Assembly (NCBI GenBank): GCA_025356445.1
Contig: JANXSZ010000023.1
Coordinates: 1 to 64,000, forward strand
Direction of reading: 5' to 3'
Source of the DNA: Betaproteobacteria bacterium
Lineage (GTDB): Bacteria > Pseudomonadota > Gammaproteobacteria > Burkholderiales > Burkholderiaceae_C
DNA length: 64,000 bases
In this document: piece by piece, positions 55,757 through 64,000 of the stretch
Layout: the number at the start of each line of letters is the position of its first letter
Numbering within the stretch: position 1 is the first letter of the stretch
Made by a program: the position numbers and the translations under genes
Notes under the pieces: generated by a model
Seen by the model: the letters and a program-made list of their open reading frames with translations, nothing else
What the model was told of the DNA's origin: nothing
The model's database searches: none

Positions 55757-56860
55757 TCAAAACTTATCGCGTCCAGCTACCCGTGCCAGCACGCGTAAAT
55801 CGGCGCCGCAAGGCTCTGCCGATTTGAACTCCAATGCCAACGCATCGGACAGCTGGGCCAGCGGGCCAAAAGCGGCCATACCCAAGCCTTGTCCCATGAA
55901 CTTGGGCGCAAGGTAGACCAGGAATTCATCAACCAAACCTTCACGCAGCAAAGAGCCATTGAGCTTTTCTCCGGCTTCGACATGCAGTTCATTGACCTCA
56001 CGCTGCGCTAAATCACGCAGCATGGCGGACAAATCGACTTTGGGCTGTACATCGGGATGGCTCACGGCACCTGGCAGATAAACCACGGTGGCCCCCTGGG
56101 CTTCCAGCGCTGCTTTTTTAGCCTCATTATGGACGGCTCCGTAGATCAGCAGCGTGCGACCAGCTATGAAAAGAGGAGCGTCAAGCGGTGTTTCCAATCG
56201 ACTGTCTACGATCACCAAATGCGGTTGGCGTGGGGTATCTACCAGTCGGATATCAAGTCGAGGTCGGTCTTGCAGCACGGTGCCTATACCTGTCAGCACA
56301 GCGCAAGCACGGGCACGCCACGCATGGCCATCAGTACGGGCAGCCACACCGGTGATCCACTGACTGCGGCCATCGGGCAGGGCTGTTTTGCCATCCAGCG
56401 TCGCCGCGATCTTCATCCTGACCCAGGGTGTTTTGCGCACCATGCGGCTGAAGAAGCCGATGTTGAGTTCGCGGGATTCTGCGGCGCCGGCGCCGATTTC
56501 TACTTCAATCCCTGCAGTGCGCAAGCGAGCAAAGCCCTGGCCTGCAACCAAGGGGTTGGGATCAGCGATGGCCGCGACTACTTTGTGGATACCTGCGGCG
56601 ATAAGCGCATCGCAACAGGGGCCCGTGCGACCCTGGTGGGCGCAGGGTTCCAGGGTGACATAGGCTGTCGCGCCTTCAACAGCGTTGCCTTTGGCTGCTG
56701 CATCACGCAGTGCCATAACCTCTGCGTGGGGGCCACCTGCGCGCTGAGTGTGGCCAAGGCCCAGGATTTGACCTGTTGGTGTGGTCAGTACGCAGCCTAC
56801 ATGCGGGTTAGGGGCTGTAAGGCGCAGAGATCTTTCTGCCCAATCCAGCGCTGTACGCAT
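55757..56860 (-). CDS. ribD: Bifunctional riboflavin biosynthesis deaminase/reductase RibD
   Basis: 367 residues from ATG 56860 (a TTG at 56899 overlapping pilE would add 13). Deaminase domain with zinc motifs HAEVMAL and PCAHQGRTGPC, then a reductase domain (VRMKIAATLDGKTALPDG). Catalyses steps two and three of the riboflavin pathway. The stretch LDAPLFIAGRTL in the reductase domain coincides with a repeat-family copy (56162-56188). Confidence 0.95.
   Translation of the reverse strand: MRTALDWAERSLRLTAPNPHVGCVLTTPTGQILGLGHTQRAGGPHAEVMALRDAAAKGNAVEGATAYVTLEPCAHQGRTGPCCDALIAAGIHKVVAAIADPNPLVAGQGFARLRTAGIEVEIGAGAAESRELNIGFFSRMVRKTPWVRMKIAATLDGKTALPDGRSQWITGVAARTDGHAWRARACAVLTGIGTVLQDRPRLDIRLVDTPRQPHLVIVDSRLETPLDAPLFIAGRTLLIYGAVHNEAKKAALEAQGATVVYLPGAVSHPDVQPKVDLSAMLRDLAQREVNELHVEAGEKLNGSLLREGLVDEFLVYLAPKFMGQGLGMAAFGPLAQLSDALALEFKSAEPCGADLRVLARVAGRDKF
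56162..56188. repeat. Repeat-family copy inside ribD
   Basis: GCTATGAAAAGAGGAGC then GTCAAGCGG. The core has the same length and arrangement as the copy at 30767 (GCTATGAAAAACGGAGC, 3 differences). In frame in the reductase domain. Confidence 0.55.
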
Positions 56861-56886
56861 GCCACTGCTTGGGAGTGCGGCCGTAT

Positions 56887-57393
56887 TCAATTCCAACAAG
56901 CAGTGATGGCATCTGTAACGCTTGGATACTGGGTGCTGTAGGTTCCTGCCGCAATGCTCTTACGTCCCATACTGTCAATAGTAAAGTCTCCGCATTTATC
57001 TGTAGCCACGCCAGAGCCTGTTTGGCGTGTGGCTTTAACGGTATAGGTATCGCGTGCCAGCGGCGTTACGATTTCTATCTTGTACATCGGTGAGCCTTCA
57101 CCACTCGGTGGTGAATAGTTGAAGCGAGCACCAAATTGCGAACTGTCATCAATAGCCGTATCGGCTGTATTTTTATCGTAGCGGTAGTTTTCAGAATAAA
57201 AGCGCTCGATCCATTGTTGTGCAGCCAGCAGAGTGGATTTGGCTTGCGCACGTCGGCCTTTGGCGATTTGTTCTTGGTAACTGGGAAGTGCTATCGACGC
57301 AAGGATGCCAATGATGGCAACCACAATCATTACTTCAATCAAAGTAAATCCGTGGTGTCTGCGATTTTTGGGCTGTAGCGTCGTTGTTTTCAT
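56887..57393 (-). CDS. pilE: Type IV pilus minor pilin PilE
   Basis: 168 residues from ATG 57393. Prepilin cleavage site Gly15 then [20 protein letters not shown] with Glu at mature position 5, then the [19 protein letters not shown] helix and a C-terminal globular part with Cys at CGDFTID and the end ACWN (disulfide loop). Processed by PilD; joins the pilus tip complex. Overlaps the pilY1 stop by four bases; ribD follows 26 bp downstream on the same strand. Confidence 0.94.
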   Translation of the reverse strand: MKTTTLQPKNRRHHGFTLIEVMIVVAIIGILASIALPSYQEQIAKGRRAQAKSTLLAAQQWIERFYSENYRYDKNTADTAIDDSSQFGARFNYSPPSGEGSPMYKIEIVTPLARDTYTVKATRQTGSGVATDKCGDFTIDSMGRKSIAAGTYSTQYPSVTDAITACWN

Positions 57394-60300
57394 CGGTCCG
57401 TCCTGAGTCCTGGAATTTCGCGCCACTGTTGGCGAGGCGATGTATTGAAACATAAAGACTTATCGGTGGTTTCACCCACAATGCGAGGCGATTTCTGACC
57501 GTTGGTGCAAGTCGATGCAACCGATTTTGTGCACTTGGTGCCTACACATGTACATCCCGCAGTTCCTGCAACGCAAGAGACTGTGGTCTTGAATGAGCGG
57601 GATGTGGCATCGTTCGTCACTCTGATTTTCTGATCTTGTATGCCTGTACCCACGGAAGCTGTGACTGTCGTTCCAGACGTGGTGGAGCCTAGTACACGGC
57701 GTTTTGCTGTGCCCGATAGAGGGTCTATTGCAAATAAGGACACATCAGGACGGGTGGTACAAGTTGCTGTTGTGCTTGGTGGTCGTATGGTCGTGAACAC
57801 CAGCACCCGAGCACGCAAATCAGGGTCACTCACCAGCATCTCTGAGTCTCCAGGGAGGGTGACATACCAGCCGTCTTGGGATGTCCAATCCACATCTGCT
57901 GCGGTACCAGTTATCTTGACATTACCATCACTGTCTCGCGTGTAAGTACGTGCCGCAAGCGTGCTCAAGTCTGAGGGAAGGGTACGGCTACCTGTTGTGT
58001 AAGAAAAGGCAGGACGATCCCAAATCCCATAAATACGCTGATTAACACTGGTGTTCGGGTAATCCAGTGCTTCAAAGGCATTCCCGGTACCAAACAAAAT
58101 AACGGGGCCATCAAAGGGGCCATAGGCATATTCTGGTGCAGTAGTAATCGGCAATCCTGCGCCTGTTCCAGTGGCTCCTGATTTGGCTGTGAACAGAGGT
58201 TGGTTCGTTACACCTGATTTATAGGCAACTTTCCACGACAACGGAGATGTTGCGCTCAGGTCAAACTTCCACATATTGCCTTTCAGATCGCCTGCGTAGA
58301 CGGCATCTGCAGTGCCGTTACTGTCTACGTCTAACCAGGTGACTTGCGACAAACCATTACCCGAACCTGCTTCTGCTTCAAGTTTGATGTAGTCCGTCCC
58401 ACTTATCCATGCGCCTAAAGCGCCGCTTGGACCGTCTACAAACAGGATGTAAAGGACAGCCTTTCCGTTTGCAGATTTGTTGCCATTGCCAATCAGGTAG
58501 GCAAATTTGCCGTTGTTCAGTTTGGCGATTGGCATGGGCTGACGGGTCGAGTTGTTCATCGAGAATTCGTTCACGAGGTAGCCCATATCAATATCGTCAT
58601 CCATGGTGAATTGCCATTTGAAGATACTTGCGGCATTGCCCTCGCCGGATTCGAGGAATGCATAGTTGGTTGTATCCAATGCAAATACGCCACGTCCCCC
58701 GCGGCCTAAGCTGCTAAACAGGTAGGTACGCCAATCAGATGCGCTGTTGCTATTGGATTCTGCACCCAAGCGCACATCGCCTGTAAAGGGACTGCCATCG
58801 ACATACGACCAAATATAGTCATCAGGCCGGGATTCTGTGCCCGTGACAAAAGGGGCCCCATTCAATGTGGTGAGTGCACTTGAGCGCTGCAGCGGGATCT
58901 CTGCAAGGCGATTGGCCAACATGCCTGGGATATAGGCAAATACTTCCTTACCGGCGTTTGAGTCCTTGTCTGATGAGGTGCCGGTGTCTGTACCTGAGCC
59001 TGGGTTAAAGGCGTGCAGCATACCGTCATTGGCGCCTGCCCAGAGCAGTTTTTTACGGTCTTTATTGTTGGTGGCAAAGTCTGTGTAGCCTTTGTAGGCC
59101 GAGCCAAAGTAATTGGCTGATGGTACGGGTTGAATCCACGGTGTTGAGCTGACAATTGGCCCGAGCGGATTGGTGCCCCGCTGGCGCAACTGGTTGGTCA
59201 ATTCTTTGCTTTGATCCCCACGTATGTAATCCAAGGCAGCTTGGGCATTGGTGGTAGTCAGTACATTGTTACTGGCCGTTGTCATCTGTGTTTTGTAGGC
59301 GACAGGCAATGAAGCCCAGCGAAATTTAACCCCTGCACTGGCACCGTTGCCGCTGTTCGTAATGATGGATCGCGTATTGCCTGCATCGGCGGTAATGCCG
59401 GTACAGGGGCCGTTGGTTCTACACCCCAGAAGCTGGCCTGCACGGAATGTAGGGCTGGTGTAAAAATCACCATCCTGGTTGACTGCATAAGCTTCAATAT
59501 TGCCGTCAAAAGTGTTTGGGTCAAAACTGACTACATATTTGTAGCCACCAGACACCAACCGCGTTGATGACGTTGCTGGCGATGCATTTGATTTACCTGT
59601 GACGTCGTTCAAGGCTCTTCGAAGTTGAGCCTCAAGAAGATCAGGGCGACGTGCTAAAAAATAACCGTCAGGAATACCATCACTGCCTGAAGTTCCGTCT
59701 GCGTTCACGCTGTCCCAAGTGTTTTGATCCACATTGGGTAAAGGTACTTCTGTGTATGTTCCATCTGAGTTCTTGGTGCTGGATTTGAAGTAACCGTATT
59801 TGGCTGCATACCATAAGGGGTCTCTAATTAATGCACTCGTCTCACCTACCATGTTGAACGACATGGAGACAGGGTATGCGTAGGGTTTGACGGTGCAATA
59901 GGCTGGCAAATTTGGAATACCTGGATCTTTTGTTGTACCGTCACCTGTAACGTTGCACACAGTCGTTGCGTAAGTTTCGCTTGTCGATGGGGTAGGTGAT
60001 ATTGGGGTATTGGAGGCTACGGTCGCCGGAGAAAGTGGCGTTGTGGGATAGGTCATTATATTGGCGCGGTAAGTGTCATCCCCACAAAGATATTCGGATG
60101 TGGGTGGCATACCAGTTAACTTTCCACTGTTGTAGTGTTGATGGGTTAAATAGCGACCATTGGCACTGACCCCTGCTTTTTGCACACCAATAACGCTGAA
60201 TCCATGAGTGCCCGCAGCACCGCCACACACACCAGGAATATCGGAAGTAATTTTGATGTCATAACCACTGGGACTGGCTGTATTGATGACAATGTCATAC

Positions 60301-62489
60301 CGCAGGAATCCGGTAATGTCCATGTCGTAGTCGCCACCCATCAAAATGTCATTCCATGTCACGATGAAAGAACCATAGCCCTCAAAAGTTACAGGGTTTT
60401 GATAGGAGTTAATAGAGGCAAACGTTAGAGGTGCACTGACGCCACCTCCGTTAATAACGCTTTCAGGAGTGATGTAGACGTATTTCTGAGGATTTGTGTT
60501 CGGTACGGGGACATCAATTCGTGGAGATCCACCGGTCAGAGAGGCTGCCAGTGTTTTGACTTTCAGTGCATCTTTTACTGTGATCAAATCACTGGGTGGG
60601 GTTGCTATGGTGCGAATTTTTGAGGTATTGCCATAAAGTGCTGCACCTGCTGCTTGGTATGTTCCTCCCATCGCAGGCGCTTCTGGGCAAATGCCATTGA
60701 CGTTATACAGTCCTCCCAATGTTTTGGCCGAACATGAGTTTTTATCGTCTGCAGTTGTCAGACCTTGACCAGATACGGAGCCGATAGATCGAAGTGTGCC
60801 CGCCAAGCCTTCTTCAGTGCCCACAAGATTGGTATACACATCCAGCGTCCCGTTGGCACGGTTATTCAATGTAGTGAAGGGGGTTGCCGCTTGCCCGTCA
60901 AAACTCAGTGCACTGCTTGACAGCGCAAGCGTATGCATGGGGCGACAAATTGCATTGCCGTAAAGCGCTGTGCGTGTGGCATTGCTGTTGGACAGCGGGT
61001 CCTTCCAACTTATGACTGGTAAACCTGCGGCACTGTCATTGGATGTTGATGTTGGGTTAGTGGACGGGTGGGCCGTTGTTCCGTCAAAAGCGTAGTACTG
61101 CAATGCCTGCACCAACATTTCCCCAACAGGGTTTCCCCATGCGGGTAAGTTGCCTTCACCCGATGAGCTGGGTGCATTGCCACCTCCATAAGTATTTGGA
61201 CTTCGCCCGTAAAGCGTAAAGGCATCAATCGACTTAATGGCACCGTTACCTGTTGTTCGACTGTCCGGTGCAGCTAGCGTGGTTGCACAACCCGATGAAG
61301 CGCTGTGGCAAAAAACGCCTGTAGTTGGATTGATTTCATCGGCAAAATCGCCCATGTTTTTCCGCAATGCACCTGCTGTGTGGTTCAGGTCGTAGCTGCC
61401 TGAAATTACGCCAAATTCTGCTCGTGCTGCACCGCCTGTACCCGAGAATCCAAACTCTTGAAATAAACCGTAAGGCTTGAAATTGGTCGTTGAACTGGGG
61501 GGGAAAGCTTGGCAATGCTCTTCCCCTAGTAAAGTGGCATCACATACTTTGACGCGCATGGTCAGTTCTGGACCAATAAGACCTGCGTTATAAGTTGCAC
61601 CATCTGTAGCCTTACTTGGGATGGTGACTTCATGGGCTATACCGCCATTCCCTTTATCGGCATCTTTATAGTAAGTAGCCAGTTTGGGACCAAATGTGCC
61701 AGAGGAATAGGTTTCACGCCATTGACACAGCTGAATTTCTACCGTGGACCAAAAGCGAACATTGCCTTTAACCATACGCATAACAGGTGTACTGTTACTT
61801 GCGTCTGTAGCTCCCATGTTGCATATGGTTAAGCCAGCATACACATTGGCATTACTGCCTGTCGTTTTTATTAAATCTGTTGTTGCGAAAGGTGTGTAAT
61901 CGCGTATGTCAAGCCCTTTATAGTATTTTGTAAATGAATGGGCATCCCAATTCAATTTGGCGCGCTCTAGTACAGTTGCTGTAGAAGTATCTGTACTTCG
62001 AGTACCACCATAAAGCATTTTTCGAACAATATCTAAGCGTGTCATGGATGCCCAGTTAAGGAAATTGCCACTCCACTGGCTAACACCCAGTAAACAAGTA
62101 TATCTATCTACGTTTTGTGCTCCTACGAGAGTGCTTACAATTGTTGCGAAAGTAATTGGATTGAATTGGCTGCTTGTAACGTTATATTCGTAGCATTTAG
62201 TTGGGTCAAAATAACCATAGTATTTGAATGTTGGTTTGAATGTGGTGTCAATAATTCCGTCACCATCTAAATCTTCAAAATCAGTATAGATGGGGCCAAA
62301 CAAACTGTGATCTTTCGTCGTGGCCAGCATCATCATGGGACGATTAGAGGTGGTCACAACATTGGGTGGAATGGCTGTGCGTGGTTTTGAGACATCAACA
62401 GGTGTCGCTGTGCCAAGCGAAGGCTGAAGTAAGCCTAGAATGGTAATGAATGCCGCAACAAAACGGTGGATTGAGGTCAGGGGTTTCAT
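57390..62489 (-). CDS. pilY1: Type IV pilus tip adhesin/biogenesis factor PilY1
   Basis: 1699 residues from ATG 62489 (GGAGAAATT upstream; a longer open frame is not needed). Signal peptide ([19 protein letters not shown]). N-terminal region has a calcium-like loop at 73-81 (DLDGDGIID). No von Willebrand A motif (Asp-x-Ser-x-Ser) is seen. The C-terminal beta-propeller has [11 protein letters not shown] and the PilY1 calcium site [15 protein letters not shown] (about residue 1385). Required for pilus extension and adhesion in relatives. Base composition is lower in GC than the rest of the window. Confidence 0.93.
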   Translation of the reverse strand: MKPLTSIHRFVAAFITILGLLQPSLGTATPVDVSKPRTAIPPNVVTTSNRPMMMLATTKDHSLFGPIYTDFEDLDGDGIIDTTFKPTFKYYGYFDPTKCYEYNVTSSQFNPITFATIVSTLVGAQNVDRYTCLLGVSQWSGNFLNWASMTRLDIVRKMLYGGTRSTDTSTATVLERAKLNWDAHSFTKYYKGLDIRDYTPFATTDLIKTTGSNANVYAGLTICNMGATDASNSTPVMRMVKGNVRFWSTVEIQLCQWRETYSSGTFGPKLATYYKDADKGNGGIAHEVTIPSKATDGATYNAGLIGPELTMRVKVCDATLLGEEHCQAFPPSSTTNFKPYGLFQEFGFSGTGGAARAEFGVISGSYDLNHTAGALRKNMGDFADEINPTTGVFCHSASSGCATTLAAPDSRTTGNGAIKSIDAFTLYGRSPNTYGGGNAPSSSGEGNLPAWGNPVGEMLVQALQYYAFDGTTAHPSTNPTSTSNDSAAGLPVISWKDPLSNSNATRTALYGNAICRPMHTLALSSSALSFDGQAATPFTTLNNRANGTLDVYTNLVGTEEGLAGTLRSIGSVSGQGLTTADDKNSCSAKTLGGLYNVNGICPEAPAMGGTYQAAGAALYGNTSKIRTIATPPSDLITVKDALKVKTLAASLTGGSPRIDVPVPNTNPQKYVYITPESVINGGGVSAPLTFASINSYQNPVTFEGYGSFIVTWNDILMGGDYDMDITGFLRYDIVINTASPSGYDIKITSDIPGVCGGAAGTHGFSVIGVQKAGVSANGRYLTHQHYNSGKLTGMPPTSEYLCGDDTYRANIMTYPTTPLSPATVASNTPISPTPSTSETYATTVCNVTGDGTTKDPGIPNLPAYCTVKPYAYPVSMSFNMVGETSALIRDPLWYAAKYGYFKSSTKNSDGTYTEVPLPNVDQNTWDSVNADGTSGSDGIPDGYFLARRPDLLEAQLRRALNDVTGKSNASPATSSTRLVSGGYKYVVSFDPNTFDGNIEAYAVNQDGDFYTSPTFRAGQLLGCRTNGPCTGITADAGNTRSIITNSGNGASAGVKFRWASLPVAYKTQMTTASNNVLTTTNAQAALDYIRGDQSKELTNQLRQRGTNPLGPIVSSTPWIQPVPSANYFGSAYKGYTDFATNNKDRKKLLWAGANDGMLHAFNPGSGTDTGTSSDKDSNAGKEVFAYIPGMLANRLAEIPLQRSSALTTLNGAPFVTGTESRPDDYIWSYVDGSPFTGDVRLGAESNSNSASDWRTYLFSSLGRGGRGVFALDTTNYAFLESGEGNAASIFKWQFTMDDDIDMGYLVNEFSMNNSTRQPMPIAKLNNGKFAYLIGNGNKSANGKAVLYILFVDGPSGALGAWISGTDYIKLEAEAGSGNGLSQVTWLDVDSNGTADAVYAGDLKGNMWKFDLSATSPLSWKVAYKSGVTNQPLFTAKSGATGTGAGLPITTAPEYAYGPFDGPVILFGTGNAFEALDYPNTSVNQRIYGIWDRPAFSYTTGSRTLPSDLSTLAARTYTRDSDGNVKITGTAADVDWTSQDGWYVTLPGDSEMLVSDPDLRARVLVFTTIRPPSTTATCTTRPDVSLFAIDPLSGTAKRRVLGSTTSGTTVTASVGTGIQDQKIRVTNDATSRSFKTTVSCVAGTAGCTCVGTKCTKSVASTCTNGQKSPRIVGETTDKSLCFNTSPRQQWREIPGLRTDR

Positions 62490-62520
62490 AATTTCTCCAG
62501 TAGCGCAGTAAAGCGTATGC

Positions 62521-63198
62521 TTATTCTTCGCTAACAAAAACTGTTTGCAAAACGACTTGTGTGCGACGTGTGTAACCAAAGCCCCGAGCTGTGATTCGGT
62601 AAGCATCAGCTTCTTGTCCACCGCTTACTTTTTTCTGAAAATATTCAATCAAATATTCTGGTTGAATTACCACACCACGGATTGCTGCTGCCCCGGTGAA
62701 GGTTCCTAGCGGTACGCCGCCGGTGAAGGTGCAATTGGCAGAATCTTTGGGTGTACGTGCAGGTTTTGTTGTGTAAACACTGTTCCAAAGTCCGCCTTTA
62801 CTTGCTGGCCACCAAGGTTCACTGTTGGCGGTACTCCCAGCGGTAGCCGTTGTCCAATTCGAACTAGCGTATAAGCCGCTTGAATCTAAGCGACATAAGC
62901 CCATCGGGCAGGTCGAATCAAAACTCCACACTGCAGGCCGTGTGCAAGATATGTTGGTCGCATCCAGCACCACACTGGATAAATCACGCTCAGCATCACG
63001 CAATGCAGATTCAGCAGCCTGCCGTGCAGCTTCCATTTCAAGTTCATTGCGAGCAGAACCTTCACCAAGAATTGCTTTGCGTGCTGATAGCACAGCGATA
63101 CTGGTGATGCAAATTAAAAAAAGCAACACCACAATCAGCGATAAACCTTGCTGTGTATACGCTTTGCGGACTGTTGCTGAACTGTGGGGTGTACGCAT
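62521..63198 (-). CDS. pilX: Type IV pilus assembly protein PilX
   Basis: 225 residues. N terminus has a prepilin-like site Gln-Gly then LSLIVVLLFLICITSIAVLS, without Glu5, as usual in PilX; then AARQAAESALRDAERDL and a C-terminal YLIEYFQKK, GFGYTRRTQVVLQT. Minor pilin working with PilW and PilY1. Lies 5 bp after pilW. Confidence 0.88.
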   Translation of the reverse strand: MRTPHSSATVRKAYTQQGLSLIVVLLFLICITSIAVLSARKAILGEGSARNELEMEAARQAAESALRDAERDLSSVVLDATNISCTRPAVWSFDSTCPMGLCRLDSSGLYASSNWTTATAGSTANSEPWWPASKGGLWNSVYTTKPARTPKDSANCTFTGGVPLGTFTGAAAIRGVVIQPEYLIEYFQKKVSGGQEADAYRITARGFGYTRRTQVVLQTVFVSEE

Positions 63199-63203
63199 AA
63201 AGT

Positions 63204-64000
63204 TCAGTACGACTGGGTTAAGCGGTTACGCACTGCAAAAACCTGCACATGCCGTTTGCGTATTGATCCATCCGAGCTGCTGTAACTCTGTGCTACATCG
63301 TCTGTGCAATCTTGATATTTGCGTGCCACACCACTGGCATCATTGATTCTTGCGCTACTGCCTAGCGTACGGGTCATCATGCAAACCCTAACAGCTGTGA
63401 CACGGTCCCATGGTTTATAAGTTTTATCTTCAAAAGTTTGATCGATCAAGGCATTTACACCTGTGGCGGTGAAGAAGCTTACCGGTGCAAGTGACAGTGA
63501 AACCGTATTGTTGGGAATATCAAAAACACCGTATGTTATTTGCAAATCCTCTACCCCCAGCAGAATTGGTTGGTAGACACTCGCCAGATCATTGGTTTTG
63601 CTGCCACTGGCACCATTGCCACTGCACGCCAAGCTCATGGTTGTCACAATAAATTTCTCTATTTCAGTTGTGGTGTCCGCAAGTGCATACCGATTTGATA
63701 CAAATAAAGGTAGCTGTGGGGGTAAATCTTTATTTTCAGTCGTAGGTACTGGCGGTGTTTTTGTTAAGTCTGGTGTGCTGTTAAGTTTTCTGGTTTTATT
63801 GATTACGTCATTTCCTACATCTGAGCCAGTACAATCGTTGCGATTACCTATATTTGCATTATCAGATTCACTGGTAAAATAATTTAGTACAATCGAATCT
63901 GGTGCAGACCTGTTTGGTGCAACGATAGCGGTTGCATCACAAGCTGCAGTTTTTGAATTGAATTTGCCACCCTCGCAACCAAAAATTCCCGAGAGATAAA
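63204..64000 (-). CDS. pilW: Type IV pilus assembly protein PilW (5' partial)
   Basis: The frame is open from 63204 to the window edge, so the prepilin N terminus is missing (265 codons present). Visible landmarks are IFGCEGG near the edge, LPLFVSNRYALAD, EKFIVTTMSLAC, GVEDLQITYGV and the C-terminal VTAVRVCMMTRT. These fit PilW. An internal GTG at 63647 is not the true start. Confidence 0.88.
   Translation of the reverse strand, partial: YLSGIFGCEGGKFNSKTAACDATAIVAPNRSAPDSIVLNYFTSESDNANIGNRNDCTGSDVGNDVINKTRKLNSTPDLTKTPPVPTTENKDLPPQLPLFVSNRYALADTTTEIEKFIVTTMSLACSGNGASGSKTNDLASVYQPILLGVEDLQITYGVFDIPNNTVSLSLAPVSFFTATGVNALIDQTFEDKTYKPWDRVTAVRVCMMTRTLGSSARINDASGVARKYQDCTDDVAQSYSSSDGSIRKRHVQVFAVRNRLTQSY

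Noticed and set aside
1-64000. CRISPR arrays, insertion sequences, integrase/attachment sites, FMN or other riboswitches
   Set aside because: Looked for regularly spaced repeats, transposase-like proteins, terminal inverted repeats with target duplications and classic riboswitch contexts; none could be supported.

Overview
The window is a gene-dense bacterial chromosome segment, most likely from a betaproteobacterium of the family Comamonadaceae (Rhodoferax/Limnohabitans-like). This rests on the families and gene orders present (yejABEF, rimP-nusA-infB-rbfA-truB-typA, LysR/pirin/flavodoxin, a fimU/pilVWXY1E-type minor pilin operon), on TACAAT-type -10 boxes, and on a dispersed GCTATcaaaatAGGAGC-type repeat that I recall from that family. 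I saw no insertion sequence, prophage or CRISPR array. Assignment is by reading only; no search was run.

Layout. 1-5 kb: end of a branched-chain amino acid binding protein, tRNA-Ser(GGA), an NfeD/SPFH membrane pair and a large PLP amino acid decarboxylase. 5-11.5 kb: fabI divergent from a yejABEF peptide importer. 11.5-20.2 kb: a translation/transcription operon (rimP, nusA, infB, rbfA, truB, then typA) behind a promoter and a terminator-like leader. 20.2-22.3 kb: a DMT exporter overlapping an enoyl-CoA hydratase-family gene. 22.4-27.1 kb: five small membrane or envelope proteins of stress type (BON lipoprotein, basic protein, holin-like YqjE type, YqjD type, DUF1328) next to a CHASE3 sensor kinase and two response regulators. 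27.3-30 kb: trmB, htpX, nhaR. 30-34 kb: a QseBC-like two-component pair and a DegP/MucD periplasmic protease, with matching TTAAG direct repeats before both units. 34-43.7 kb: a mixed stretch with a serine hydrolase, gluQ, an amine-oxidase-like flavoprotein, a broken ATPase, a LysR/pirin/flavodoxin/pirin group, DUF599 and trhO. 43.7-48.7 kb: dnaE, a FecR-domain protein and an OmpA-like lipoprotein. 48.7-56.9 kb, all minus strand: tolA-tolR-tolQ-ybgC, an aminotransferase, nusB and a full riboflavin set (ribH, ribBX, ribE, ribD). 56.9-64 kb, minus: minor pilin genes pilE, pilY1, pilX and the 3' part of pilW.

How the parts work together. Envelope maintenance recurs: TolQRA, HtpX, NfeD/SPFH, DegP/MucD under an apparent QseB-like regulator, and the small stress proteins beside their own kinase and regulators. 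The most unusual signals are a short palindromic repeat family lying in frame inside several conserved genes, including an insertion of about 20 residues in gluQ, a gluQ gene with no canonical start codon upstream of its signature motif, the 11-bp-phased TTAAG boxes, and a strong internal ribosome binding site in infB. No clearly new defence or mobile system was found.
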